Source: Acidobacteriaceae bacterium
GTDB taxonomy: Bacteria > Acidobacteriota > Terriglobia > Terriglobales > Acidobacteriaceae
DNA length: 11,804 nt
Direction: 5' to 3'
Assembly (NCBI GenBank): GCA_027364815.1
Contig: DAHXOQ010000062.1
Location: forward strand, 1-11,804
This document shows positions 1-7,579 of this stretch, piece by piece (the stretch's first letter is position 1; every line of letters begins with the position of its first letter). The translations under genes and the position numbers were made by a program. The notes under the pieces are model-generated. The model was not told the DNA's origin. It ran no database searches and saw nothing but the letters and a program-made list of their open reading frames with translations.

Positions 1-33
1 GCTTTAGGGTGATTCTACCATTCACCCTAAAGC
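1..33. repeat. Perfect 12-bp inverted repeat upstream of glyQ
   Basis: The arms GCTTTAGGGTGA (1-12) and TCACCCTAAAGC (22-33) are exact reverse complements around a 9-base loop. The element ends 19 bases before the glyQ start. No T-tract follows on the + strand, so it does not look like a terminator for that strand; the left edge of the window prevents checking the other strand. It may be the end of an upstream transcript, a REP-like palindrome, or a leader hairpin of glyQ. It contains CTTTAG, the core of the two palindromes between glyQ and glyS. Confidence 0.7.
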
Positions 34-52
34 TCACAAAAAGAGAGTCCAC

Positions 53-1000
53 GTGCCTCAAACCAAAAAAAATATTCCGCTCACCTTCCAGGAGCTCTTG
101 TTCCGTCTCCAGGCCTTTTGGGCTGAGCGCGGTTGCGTCCTTCAGCAGCCTTACGACGTCGAAGTCGGCGCCGGAACCATGGCGCCGGAAACCTTTCTGC
201 GCGTCCTCGGCCCCAAGCCATTTCGCGTCGGATACGCGCAGCCCTCGCGCCGCCCCGCTGACGGACGCTATGGCGAGAACCCGAACCGCCTCTTCAAGCA
301 CACCCAGTTTCAGCTCATCCTGAAGCCGCCGCCGGTTAACGTGCAGGAACTCTACCTGCTATCGCTCGAAGCCATTGGTATCGATCTAAAACGTCACGAC
401 CTCAAATTTGAAGAAGACAACTGGGAGTGGCCAGCCGGTGGCGCATGGGGAGTTGGTTGGCAGGTGATGCTCGATGGACTTGAGATCACTCAGTTCACTT
501 ACTTTCAACAGTGCGGCGGAATGGACCTCGATCCCATCTGTGCTGAGCTGACCTATGGTTTGGAGCGCATCGCCGCATTTTTGCAGGATGTGGACTCCAT
601 CTACGACATTGTCTGGGCACGTGACCCGGAGACCGGCGCGGTAGTCACCTACGGCGAAGTTCGACTTGCTGAAGAGGTTCAGTTCTCGGTCTACAACTTT
701 GAGTTCGCTGAGATTCCAAAGCTCTGGGAACACTTCCGACTCTACGAGGCCGAAGCGCAAACACTCCTTGCCGACGCAAACAAATTGCTCACGGACGAAA
801 AAGCCAGCTCCGTTGACAAGCGCCGTTTTCCATTGCTCGCCACCTACGAACTCGCGCTCAAATGCTCGCACCTCTTCAATCTTCTCGATGCGCGCGGAGC
901 CGTCAGCGTCACCGAGCGTGTCGGTGTCATCGGCCGAATACGCAACCTGGCTGTCGGCGTCGCCAAAGCTTACGCCGCTCAGCAACTGGTTGCGAACTGA
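53..1000 (+). CDS. glyQ: Glycyl-tRNA synthetase alpha subunit
   Basis: This is the catalytic alpha subunit of the heterotetrameric (alpha2beta2) bacterial glycyl-tRNA synthetase, a cytoplasmic class II enzyme that activates glycine with ATP and charges tRNA-Gly together with GlyS. The 315-residue product is close to the family length (about 300). It opens with the family signature TFQELLFRLQAFWAERGC near residues 11-28. The class II motif 2 region runs from Y61 (YAQPSRRPADGRYGENPNR), and motif 3 is LTYGLERI at 166-173. The start is GTG at 53, with a weak GAGAG five bases upstream; the next in-frame ATG (179) would remove conserved residues. glyS follows after 110 bases in the same direction, the usual glyQS pairing. 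Confidence 0.97.
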   Translation: MPQTKKNIPLTFQELLFRLQAFWAERGCVLQQPYDVEVGAGTMAPETFLRVLGPKPFRVGYAQPSRRPADGRYGENPNRLFKHTQFQLILKPPPVNVQELYLLSLEAIGIDLKRHDLKFEEDNWEWPAGGAWGVGWQVMLDGLEITQFTYFQQCGGMDLDPICAELTYGLERIAAFLQDVDSIYDIVWARDPETGAVVTYGEVRLAEEVQFSVYNFEFAEIPKLWEHFRLYEAEAQTLLADANKLLTDEKASSVDKRRFPLLATYELALKCSHLFNLLDARGAVSVTERVGVIGRIRNLAVGVAKAYAAQQLVAN

Positions 1001-1030
1001 GTTTGTTGTAGCTGTGAAATGTTTTGAAAG

Positions 1031-1050
1031 GGCGGGTCTTTAGACCCGCC
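1031..1050. repeat. REP-like palindrome 1 in the glyQ-glyS gap
   Basis: GGCGGGTCT (1031-1039) and AGACCCGCC (1042-1050) form a perfect 9-bp stem with only TT between the arms, giving the central hexamer CTTTAG. There is no T-tract on either side, so intrinsic termination is unlikely. The paired element at 1075-1092 has the same core. I remember similar CTTTAG/CTAAAG palindromes as common between acidobacterial genes, but this was not checked here. Confidence 0.75.
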
Positions 1051-1074
1051 GTACAAGATATCCCAACATCTTTC

Positions 1075-1092
1075 CGTGGGCTTTAGCCCCCG
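1075..1092. repeat. REP-like palindrome 2 before glyS
   Basis: The arms CGTGGGCT (1075-1082) and AGCCCCCG (1085-1092) pair with one mismatch (1077/1090) around TT, again centred on CTTTAG. The GAGGG that is the best candidate ribosome binding site for glyS (1092-1096) begins at the last base of the right arm, so folding of this hairpin could affect access to it. The spacing from GAGGG to the glyS ATG (14 bases) is long. Confidence 0.65.
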
Positions 1093-1110
1093 AGGGAATT
1101 CGAAAAAATT

Positions 1111-3207
1111 ATGTCGGATTTTTTAATTGAAATCGGGCTCGAAGAAATACCCGCCCGCATGATCGCTACCGCGGAGGCCGAACTTGGTCGCCGTGTTCAC
1201 GAGCTGCTTGCCCGCGAGCGCCTCATCGACGCGTCTTCCACGCTGACCACCTTCTCCACGCCGCGCCGCATCGCCGTCCGCGTTACGGGCCTCGCTGCTG
1301 CGCAAGCCGACACTCGCGAGCAATTAGTCGGCCCCTCGTGGAAGGTTGCCTTCAAAGACGACAAGCCCACACCCGCGGCTGAAGCATTCGCTAAGAAAGC
1401 CGGCGTTGCTGTCGGTGCTCTCGAAAAAATCACCAACGCAAAGGGCGAGTATGTCGGCGCAACAGTTGAGCGCAAAGGCCGGAAGGCAGAGGAGATTCTC
1501 AGCGCCGAACTTGCTAAAGAAATCCTCGCCATTTACTGGGCAAAAAACATGTACTGGCGCGCGCAAAAGCCTGAGCGCTTTGTTCGCCCCGTCCGCTGGC
1601 TCGTCGCGCTTCTCGACACAGCCATTCTTCCGCTTGAAATCGCCGGCATCAAGGCCACGAATTTGAGCCGCGGCCATCGCATCCTTCACGATGCCTCGCC
1701 CGTGCAGCCTTCGCTCGTCGAAATCAAGAACCCCGCAGCCTACGAAGCCGCGCTCAAGGCAGCGTATGTTTTGGTCAGCGTCTCCGCACGCCGCGAGGCG
1801 ATCCGCAAAGCGCTTGACGCAGCCACCCGCACAGTGGCTGGCGCCCGCTGGCGTGAAGATGAGCCGCTGCTTGAGACGGTTGTGCATCTCACCGAGTGGC
1901 CCACTGCTCTCCTCGGCAATTTTGAATCTGAGTATCTCGCGTTGCCGGAAGAAGTTCTGGTCACCGTCATGCGCGACCACCAAAAATATTTTGCAATCGA
2001 GTCCGCTCAGGGAAAACTCGCGCCGCATTTCCTCGCCGTGCTCAACACGGAGGTCGACGAAGAGGGCCGCGCTATCATCCGCCACGGCAATGCGCGTGTT
2101 TTGAGAGCTCGCTTCAAGGACGCGCAGTTCTTCTGGGAGACCGATCAAAAGCACCCGCTCACCGCGCGCCTTGAAATGTTGAAATCTGTCACCTTCCAAA
2201 AAGAACTTGGCAGCTACTATTGGAAGACCGAAGAAAATCTCAAGATTGCGAAGACCCTCGCCACAGCCGTCAAAGCTGCCGGCATTCAGCTCGACGAAGC
2301 CGCGCTCTTGAAGGCCACAGAACTCGCCAAGACCGACCTCACTGCCGAACTCGTCAAGGAATTCACTGAACTTCAGGGCATTATCGGCGGACTCTACGCG
2401 AAGGCGCAGGGCCTCGGTGAATCCGCTGCCGCCGCTATTTACTCGCAGTACAAACCGGCTTCAACGGACGACGCTATCCCCGCCACGATCGAAGGCCAGT
2501 TACTCGGCCTGGCCGATCGCATTCAGACCATCACTGCGATGTTCTCAATCGGCAACGCGCCTACTGGTTCGAAGGACCCCTTCGCGCTGCGTCGCGCCGC
2601 TAATTCGATCGTGAAAATTTTGGCCGAGTCTGGTCTCCCGCTCATACTATCAAGCCTTCAATCCGCAGCCGGGAAGAGCACTGAGGTTGAAGCTTTCTTC
2701 CATGAGCGTGTGCACTTCTATCTCAAGGATGTGCGCGGCTTTGCTTACGACGTAGTCAGCGCCGTTCTCGCAAATGATGCAGATGACATTCGCGATTGCA
2801 TCGCCCGCGCTGAAGCTCTCACTTCAGTTCGCGGCTCTGCAGATTTTGTAGCAATTTCAGCCGCCTTCAAGCGCATCAAGAACATCCTGCGCCAGGCCGA
2901 AGAGAAGAAAGAATCCATTCCCTCCTCAGCACCCTCCGCATCCGTGCTCGTTGAGGCTGAAGAAAAATCTCTCCTCGCCGCCGCCTCTGCACTTGCTCCG
3001 AAAGTAGCTGCTCTGCAAAAAGATCGCAACTACGGAGCTGCTCTCGAAGCCATCGCCACTCTGCGTCCAGCCGTCGATGCCTTCTTTGAAAAGGTGATGG
3101 TCATGGCGCCCGAAGCCGAACTCCGCGCCGCACGTCTCGCATTGATTCAATCTGTTCTCGCTGGCTTCTCGCGCATCGCAGATTTCAGCGAGATCGTCAC
3201 AAGTTAA
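1111..3207 (+). CDS. glyS: Glycyl-tRNA synthetase beta subunit
   Basis: This is the tRNA-binding beta subunit of the alpha2beta2 glycyl-tRNA synthetase and the partner of GlyQ. The product has 698 residues, matching the family (about 690). It begins with the diagnostic LIEIGLEEIPARM (residues 5-17). Further conserved blocks are VTVMRDHQKYFAIE near 279-292, HGNARVLRARFKDAQFFW near 324-341, the HD-like region with TELQGIIGGLYAKAQG near 415-430, and PTGSKDPFALRR at 484-495. The C-terminal part is helical and alanine/glutamate-rich, as expected for the anticodon-binding (DALR-like) domain. The ATG start is chosen because it begins right at the conserved N-terminus. The gene probably shares a transcript with glyQ and is closed by the terminator at 3232-3260. 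Confidence 0.97.
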   Translation: MSDFLIEIGLEEIPARMIATAEAELGRRVHELLARERLIDASSTLTTFSTPRRIAVRVTGLAAAQADTREQLVGPSWKVAFKDDKPTPAAEAFAKKAGVAVGALEKITNAKGEYVGATVERKGRKAEEILSAELAKEILAIYWAKNMYWRAQKPERFVRPVRWLVALLDTAILPLEIAGIKATNLSRGHRILHDASPVQPSLVEIKNPAAYEAALKAAYVLVSVSARREAIRKALDAATRTVAGARWREDEPLLETVVHLTEWPTALLGNFESEYLALPEEVLVTVMRDHQKYFAIESAQGKLAPHFLAVLNTEVDEEGRAIIRHGNARVLRARFKDAQFFWETDQKHPLTARLEMLKSVTFQKELGSYYWKTEENLKIAKTLATAVKAAGIQLDEAALLKATELAKTDLTAELVKEFTELQGIIGGLYAKAQGLGESAAAAIYSQYKPASTDDAIPATIEGQLLGLADRIQTITAMFSIGNAPTGSKDPFALRRAANSIVKILAESGLPLILSSLQSAAGKSTEVEAFFHERVHFYLKDVRGFAYDVVSAVLANDADDIRDCIARAEALTSVRGSADFVAISAAFKRIKNILRQAEEKKESIPSSAPSASVLVEAEEKSLLAAASALAPKVAALQKDRNYGAALEAIATLRPAVDAFFEKVMVMAPEAELRAARLALIQSVLAGFSRIADFSEIVTS

Positions 3208-3231
3208 TCACAAACAATTTTTACTAACACA

Positions 3232-3260
3232 AAAATGCCAGGCTCAAAGCTTGGCATTTT
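3232..3260. terminator. Bidirectional rho-independent terminator between convergent genes
   Basis: AAAATGCCA (3232-3240) and TGGCATTTT (3252-3260) are exact reverse complements. Inside them a G-U pair (3241/3251) and GCT/AGC (3242-3244/3248-3250) extend the stem to about 13 bp with a CAA triloop. On the + strand the hairpin ends in TTTT after glyS; on the - strand it is followed by TTTTT (complement of 3231-3235) after the dehydrogenase. The dehydrogenase stop codon (3244-3246) straddles the loop, so the hairpin overlaps the end of that gene. Confidence 0.85.
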
Positions 3261-4122
3261 GTCTGATGATTTCCTGAGTCGCGCTCCAATCCATCTCACC
3301 CAATCCCTGTGCAATCGCCGCATCCATGCGCGATGCAATCAGATCCGCCAACTCCAGCGGGCACTCCACGTTCTTTGCCGCATCCTGCATCAACTGCAAA
3401 TCTTTTCTTCCCGCCACCATCGCGAACCCAACCTCGCTCTCTTTTTCGCGCGCCGTCAATCTCCGCGCATATCCCTTGAATCCCGGCGGCGCAACAAACC
3501 CCTCGTAAAACCCGCCGAGCACCTCGCGCGGCACGCCAGATTTCTCACCCAGCGTCAACCCCTCACTAATCAACTCCATCAGCCCCGCGATAAAAAAATT
3601 CAGGCAGAGCTTCACACTATTCGCCACACTCGCCGCACCCTCGAGCGGAACCACGCGCTCCGCATAGGCCGCGCAAACCGGCGTCACCTCCGCAATCGCG
3701 CTGGCATCGCCAGCCAGTATCTGCACCAACCTGCCGGCCGCCGATGCATCCGGCCTTCCCAGCACCGGACCCGCGACATAACGCAGTCCGTGCGCCTTGT
3801 GCAACGCCTCCAATCTCTCGGCACACTCCGGAGAAATCGTCGTTACGCAGAGATGAATCGCACCTTGCCGCATTGCCTTCAGCACATCACTCCCCGCATG
3901 GAAGACCTCATCGAGCGAGTGGTCATCGAACAGGCAGCTGATCACCAATTCCACATCGCGCACTGCCTGCGCAGGGTCGTTTGCAATTGTCGCGCCCAAC
4001 TCGGCAAACGGTTGCGCCTTTACTACGCTGCGGTTCCAAACCGTCAATGCGTTTCCATGCGTCAGCAGACGCGTTGCCATTCCCGAGCCCATACGGCCCA
4101 ATCCCAAATACGCAATCTTCAT
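3244..4122 (-). CDS. NAD(P)-dependent beta-hydroxyacid dehydrogenase family oxidoreductase
   Basis: The protein is a cytoplasmic oxidoreductase of the 3-hydroxyisobutyrate / 6-phosphogluconate dehydrogenase-like superfamily; its substrate cannot be read from the sequence. From the chosen start it has 292 residues, the normal family length. The N-terminal Rossmann motif is GLGRMGSGMA (7-16). VWNRS (28-32) ends the second strand, and R31 suggests a preference for NADP(H). The expected catalytic lysine and its asparagine partner are K171 and N175 in SVKLCLN. Where many relatives have DAPVSGG, this one reads AGPVLGRPDAS (117-127). An upstream in-frame Met (4158) would add 12 residues, but ATG at 4122 has GGAGG six bases before it. 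It converges on glyS and diverges from the next gene; no pathway link to either is evident. Confidence 0.9.
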   Translation of the reverse strand: MKIAYLGLGRMGSGMATRLLTHGNALTVWNRSVVKAQPFAELGATIANDPAQAVRDVELVISCLFDDHSLDEVFHAGSDVLKAMRQGAIHLCVTTISPECAERLEALHKAHGLRYVAGPVLGRPDASAAGRLVQILAGDASAIAEVTPVCAAYAERVVPLEGAASVANSVKLCLNFFIAGLMELISEGLTLGEKSGVPREVLGGFYEGFVAPPGFKGYARRLTAREKESEVGFAMVAGRKDLQLMQDAAKNVECPLELADLIASRMDAAIAQGLGEMDWSATQEIIRQNAKL

Positions 4123-4128
4123 CGCTCG

Positions 4129-4133
4129 CCTCC
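4129..4133 (-). promoter_or_regulatory. Shine-Dalgarno site deciding the dehydrogenase start
   Basis: CCTCC on the + strand reads GGAGG on the - strand, six bases before the ATG at 4122-4120. It lies inside the longer reading frame that begins at 4158, so it argues for the shorter 292-residue product that starts at MKIAYLGLG. Confidence 0.8.
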
Positions 4134-4220
4134 AAAACCTTTGAACAATTCCATTCAATCACAGCGGATTGCTCTCGAATCACCCGGCATCCGCGCTATC
4201 TTGCCACCAACTCCCCCGTC

Positions 4221-4226
4221 TACAAT
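4221..4226 (+). promoter_or_regulatory. Candidate -10 box of a near-leaderless promoter
   Basis: TACAAT matches five of six bases of the TATAAT consensus and ends 9 bases before the ATG at 4236. Transcription would then start near 4233, leaving a leader of about three bases, and no Shine-Dalgarno sequence is visible before this ATG. No good -35 element stands at 17 bases (ATCTTG at 4198-4203 is weak). It could drive the 4236-8308 unit. Confidence 0.45.
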
Positions 4227-4235
4227 TAAAGATGC

Positions 4236-4958
4236 ATGGCCGACAGCCTCTATCTGAGCCTCTGGTACCCCAGTTTGCGCACCGAAGAAATCGGTGACAA
4301 GCTCATGCGCGTGCTGCTTCAGTTTGCAAAGCATGGCGGCGAAGAGCGCGTCTACTCGGCCACCGTCTGGCCATTCAACTGGAGCGAGTCGCCGGTTTTT
4401 CAGCGCGTCTATCGTTCGGTGACTCGCGAAACTCCCGCGTCCCCGGCGACAAAGGATACGCAGCTAGCCCATGATTTGCTCGGTGAATCTGAAGCCGTCA
4501 ACCCACTTGGTGAGCTCAAAGTTACCCAAGGCATTGATCCTGCGGTCGCCGTCGCTGAAGCCCTTGAAAATCTCCACGACGACTACGCCTACGAATTTCA
4601 AATTGGCTGGTCACTCTGGGAACTCGATCCCAAACCAACGGCCACCAACTTTGCTCCTCGCTGGATTCACGAACCGCGCCTCGTCCGCGTCACTGCTTTT
4701 GGCCCACTCTTTGACGACGGCGCTTACGAGCAGGACGGCCACATCCGCATCGACTTCGGCCCGGACACACTGTTTCTCGAAGAGGAGACCGAACTCGACG
4801 ATCAGGCCTCACGTCATGTCGAAGAAAATCTCCGCCACCTGATCGAACTCGCCCACGCTGTTGAAAAAGCCTCCGGCGCAACCGCGCGTCTTCTTTGGAG
4901 CGAACTCGGGGAGAGTCTCGCGCTCCGCCTGATGCAGCGTCTGAATGTGGGGAATTGA
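4236..4958 (+). CDS. Conserved-looking hypothetical protein upstream of the Lpt genes
   Basis: I do not recognise this 240-residue protein. It has no signal peptide or membrane segment and looks soluble and acidic. The N-terminal part (MADSLYLSLWYPSL) is followed by aromatic-rich segments such as SATVWPFNW and YAYEFQIGWSLWELD. The middle has a strand-like RLVRVTAFGPLFDDGAY, and a charged stretch FLEEETELDDQASRHVEENLRHLI leads into a C-terminal helix. Codon use and GC content match the neighbours, and the long frame has protein-like composition, so it is very probably expressed. Its stop is only 3 bases before the GTG of the lptC-like gene, which suggests translational coupling and a shared operon. 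A link to LPS export is possible from context alone. An overlapping ATG at 4232 is in another frame. Confidence 0.85.
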   Translation: MADSLYLSLWYPSLRTEEIGDKLMRVLLQFAKHGGEERVYSATVWPFNWSESPVFQRVYRSVTRETPASPATKDTQLAHDLLGESEAVNPLGELKVTQGIDPAVAVAEALENLHDDYAYEFQIGWSLWELDPKPTATNFAPRWIHEPRLVRVTAFGPLFDDGAYEQDGHIRIDFGPDTLFLEEETELDDQASRHVEENLRHLIELAHAVEKASGATARLLWSELGESLALRLMQRLNVGN

Positions 4959-4961
4959 ACT

Positions 4962-7547
4962 GTGCGCATTACGATTGAAAGACTGCGTACCCTGGTGCTT
5001 GTTCTTGGCGCACTTCTGATCGCAGCCATCGCAATCTTTCTTTTCATCAGCCACTGGCGCAATCGCGCAAAGACAATTGATATTCCCTCACGTCTCGGAA
5101 TCAACATCACTGATCAATCCGATCACGTCATCTACACACAGAGTCACGCTGGCCGTGCAGTCTTCAAAATTGACGCCGCCAAAGTTGTGCGGGTCAAAGA
5201 CGGCATTGCTACTCTTTCCGACGTCACCATCGATCTTTACGGCGCGGAAGGTTCGCGTGTCGATCGCATTGAGGGCAAACAATTCGAGTACGACCAGAAG
5301 GCTGGCATAGCCAAAGCTATCGGTCCGGTTGAAATTACATTGATGAAACCGGGGCAGGCTCCCATTATCGCGCCTAAGGCCACAACCCATACACTCCAGG
5401 AAAAATCTGCAAAGAGCGCCACTCTGACAAATGCCGTTGCTACTGCAGAAACTGGCGACATCCACGTCAAAACCAGCGGTCTTGTCTTCGATCAAAAAAC
5501 CGGTGTCGCACAAACCAGCGAGAAAGCCGAATTTATTCTTGCCCAGGGCGAAGGAAGTGGAATTGGCGCGCTCTTTGATTCGCAACTAGGTCGCATGGTT
5601 CTCGACCATAATGTTCAGCTGCACATTCTGCACGGCGCTAAAAATGGTTCTGTCCCCGTTTATCTGGAAGCCAACCATGCCGAGTTTGAGCGAGGCAGCA
5701 TGCTCTGCCATTTGCGCAACGCAACTCTTACTCAACGCGACACAACTGCGAAGGCCACAGCCTCTTCCATTCTCTTCCGTGAAGATGGCTCAGCCGACAA
5801 ACTCGATGCATCCGGCGGATTTACCCTCTCAACCAGAAAGGGCACCCCTATCAGCGCGCCTAGCGGGCATCTTGAATTCGACAATCGCAACCACCCGCTG
5901 CGCGGGCATTTGGACGATGGTGTCACTCTCGACTCGACAGAATCACGCAACGATGCCAACATCAAACTCAACCGTGCTATGCACGGAAGCTCACCCACCG
6001 CGCAAATCGTTTTCACGGCACTCGGCGATTTGCATACCGCGCACCTCGAACGCGGTGTTGAATTCTCCAGTACTGAAGATCGTGAGCAGGGAACTCAGAA
6101 AAATCATCTTCTCCGCCACTGGAATTCGCCGATCGCCGATCTTGAATTCAAAAAAGACGCAAAGGGTAGAACCAATCTCAAATCAATTCATGGCACGGGC
6201 GGCACAACCATCAAGTCAGAATCGCAGCGGACTCTCGCTAATAATCCTGGACCTGTTCTGCCATTGCGCATCGCCGCTGACGATCTTTTCGGCATTTTCA
6301 ACGCTCAAGGCACACTTGATTCAATGACTGGAACCGGCCATTCGCTCATTGAGCAAACCACCGAGACCGGCGCACATCAGATCGCTATCGGAGACAAACT
6401 CGACGCACATTTCAGCGAAGATGTGCATGTGTCAGCAACAAAAAATCACATGACCTCACTGCCTAATTCTTCCGGCATCTCAAACCTGGACCATGCAACT
6501 CTGCTCGGTCACGTTGTACTGGTGCAAACACCAGTTACAAACTCAACTGGCGCGAATAGCGCCGCCAACCACACAAACTCCGCACCAGTACGCGCCACAG
6601 CCGGACGAGCAGAATACGAAGGCGCAGGCGAGTGGCTCCATCTCACAATCTCACCACGCATTGCAAATGGAGGTCTGGAGATGACCTCCGAACGCATGGA
6701 CGTCTCCCGCGCATCGGGTGATGCCTTTGCGCACAACAATGTCAAAGCCACATGGGTGAACGAAAAATCGATTGCAGAAAAATCATCCGGCGAAAAAGCC
6801 ACTACCTCTGCAGGACTTGGTGGAGAGGGTCCCGCACACGTCGTTAGCACCGAAGCCGAACTCAGGCAATCCACCGGAGATGCCATCTTCCGCAATCAGG
6901 CCCGTCTCTGGCAGGGGCCGAACTTTGTCTCCGCGCCTGTCATCACTCTGAATCGTAATCGCCAAACACTCGTTGCGGAAGACGCGCCGGCAAAATCCAA
7001 ATCTAATGCCGAGCCGTCTGTCTACGCTGTCTTCCTCAGCGCTTCGATGCCCAAATCAACAGCAGGCCAGGGTAAGACAACTTCAAGCCAAAACCCTCCA
7101 CAACCTATGCGTTTCCATGGCGCGCATCTCAAGTACTCTGCGGCCGAACGCAAGGCATGGCTTACCAGCCTATCGAATACCTCGTTCGTCACTGCCGACA
7201 CCGGCTCTGGCCATATCCAAGCCAACACTATGGAACTCACTCTGCTCCCAGTCGGTGTCACCAACTCCGGCCCCGGCAACGAAGGTTCAACTTCGCAAGT
7301 CGACCACCTGATCGCACGCGGCCACGTCCGGCTCAACTCCGCAGGTCGCATCGGAAGCGGCGAAGAACTCATCTACTCTGGCGAGTCCAGCGAGTACACA
7401 CTCACCGGCAGCTCGGCCAATCCTCCCAAACTCAACGACCCTACACGAGGAAGCGTGACCGGAGAAACTTTGATTTTCAATGGCCGCAATGATAGCGTCA
7501 AAGTTGTGGGCCCACACACATCAACGGAAACTACGACACAAAAATAA
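4962..7547 (+). CDS. Probable LptC-LptA/OstA fusion, LPS transport bridge protein
   Basis: This 861-residue protein probably forms the inner-membrane-anchored periplasmic bridge that carries LPS from the LptB2FG transporter towards the outer membrane. Residues 9-31 (LVLVLGALLIAAIAIFLFI core) form one transmembrane anchor after a short basic N-terminus, as in LptC. Residues about 40-220 resemble an LptC domain (IHVKTSGLVFDQKTGVAQT near 165-183). Several OstA/LptA-like beta segments follow: near 233 (VYLEANHAEFERG), near 544 (ATAGRAEYEGAGEWLHLT), near 627-670 (TEAELRQ...ARLWQG), and a C-terminal block near 783-861 with GRIGSGEELIYSGESSEYTLTG. LptC and LptA are each about 190 residues in E. coli, so this is far longer than either. 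The start is GTG, preceded by a GGGGAA purine stretch. lptB follows after 32 bases. Domain edges are estimates made by eye. Confidence 0.85.
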   Translation: MRITIERLRTLVLVLGALLIAAIAIFLFISHWRNRAKTIDIPSRLGINITDQSDHVIYTQSHAGRAVFKIDAAKVVRVKDGIATLSDVTIDLYGAEGSRVDRIEGKQFEYDQKAGIAKAIGPVEITLMKPGQAPIIAPKATTHTLQEKSAKSATLTNAVATAETGDIHVKTSGLVFDQKTGVAQTSEKAEFILAQGEGSGIGALFDSQLGRMVLDHNVQLHILHGAKNGSVPVYLEANHAEFERGSMLCHLRNATLTQRDTTAKATASSILFREDGSADKLDASGGFTLSTRKGTPISAPSGHLEFDNRNHPLRGHLDDGVTLDSTESRNDANIKLNRAMHGSSPTAQIVFTALGDLHTAHLERGVEFSSTEDREQGTQKNHLLRHWNSPIADLEFKKDAKGRTNLKSIHGTGGTTIKSESQRTLANNPGPVLPLRIAADDLFGIFNAQGTLDSMTGTGHSLIEQTTETGAHQIAIGDKLDAHFSEDVHVSATKNHMTSLPNSSGISNLDHATLLGHVVLVQTPVTNSTGANSAANHTNSAPVRATAGRAEYEGAGEWLHLTISPRIANGGLEMTSERMDVSRASGDAFAHNNVKATWVNEKSIAEKSSGEKATTSAGLGGEGPAHVVSTEAELRQSTGDAIFRNQARLWQGPNFVSAPVITLNRNRQTLVAEDAPAKSKSNAEPSVYAVFLSASMPKSTAGQGKTTSSQNPPQPMRFHGAHLKYSAAERKAWLTSLSNTSFVTADTGSGHIQANTMELTLLPVGVTNSGPGNEGSTSQVDHLIARGHVRLNSAGRIGSGEELIYSGESSEYTLTGSSANPPKLNDPTRGSVTGETLIFNGRNDSVKVVGPHTSTETTTQK

Positions 7548-7579
7548 GCTGTGAAGAGAGCACCAGAACAGAAAGAATC

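Noticed and set aside
386..985. 199-codon - strand frame inside glyQ
   Set aside because: Antisense shadow of glyQ; no motif and no sign of a promoter or ribosome binding site.
1324..2199. 291-codon - strand frame inside glyS
   Set aside because: It lies wholly opposite conserved glyS sequence, has no recognisable motif and no ribosome binding site support.
4123..4158. Twelve-residue longer start of the dehydrogenase
   Set aside because: The extra residues precede the Rossmann strand with no known role, and the GGAGG site supports the ATG at 4122.
3235..4257. 340-codon + strand frame opposite the dehydrogenase
   Set aside because: It is antisense to a gene with clear Rossmann and catalytic motifs, and its product is an Arg/His/Gln-rich composition without domain character, typical of a shadow frame in GC-rich DNA.
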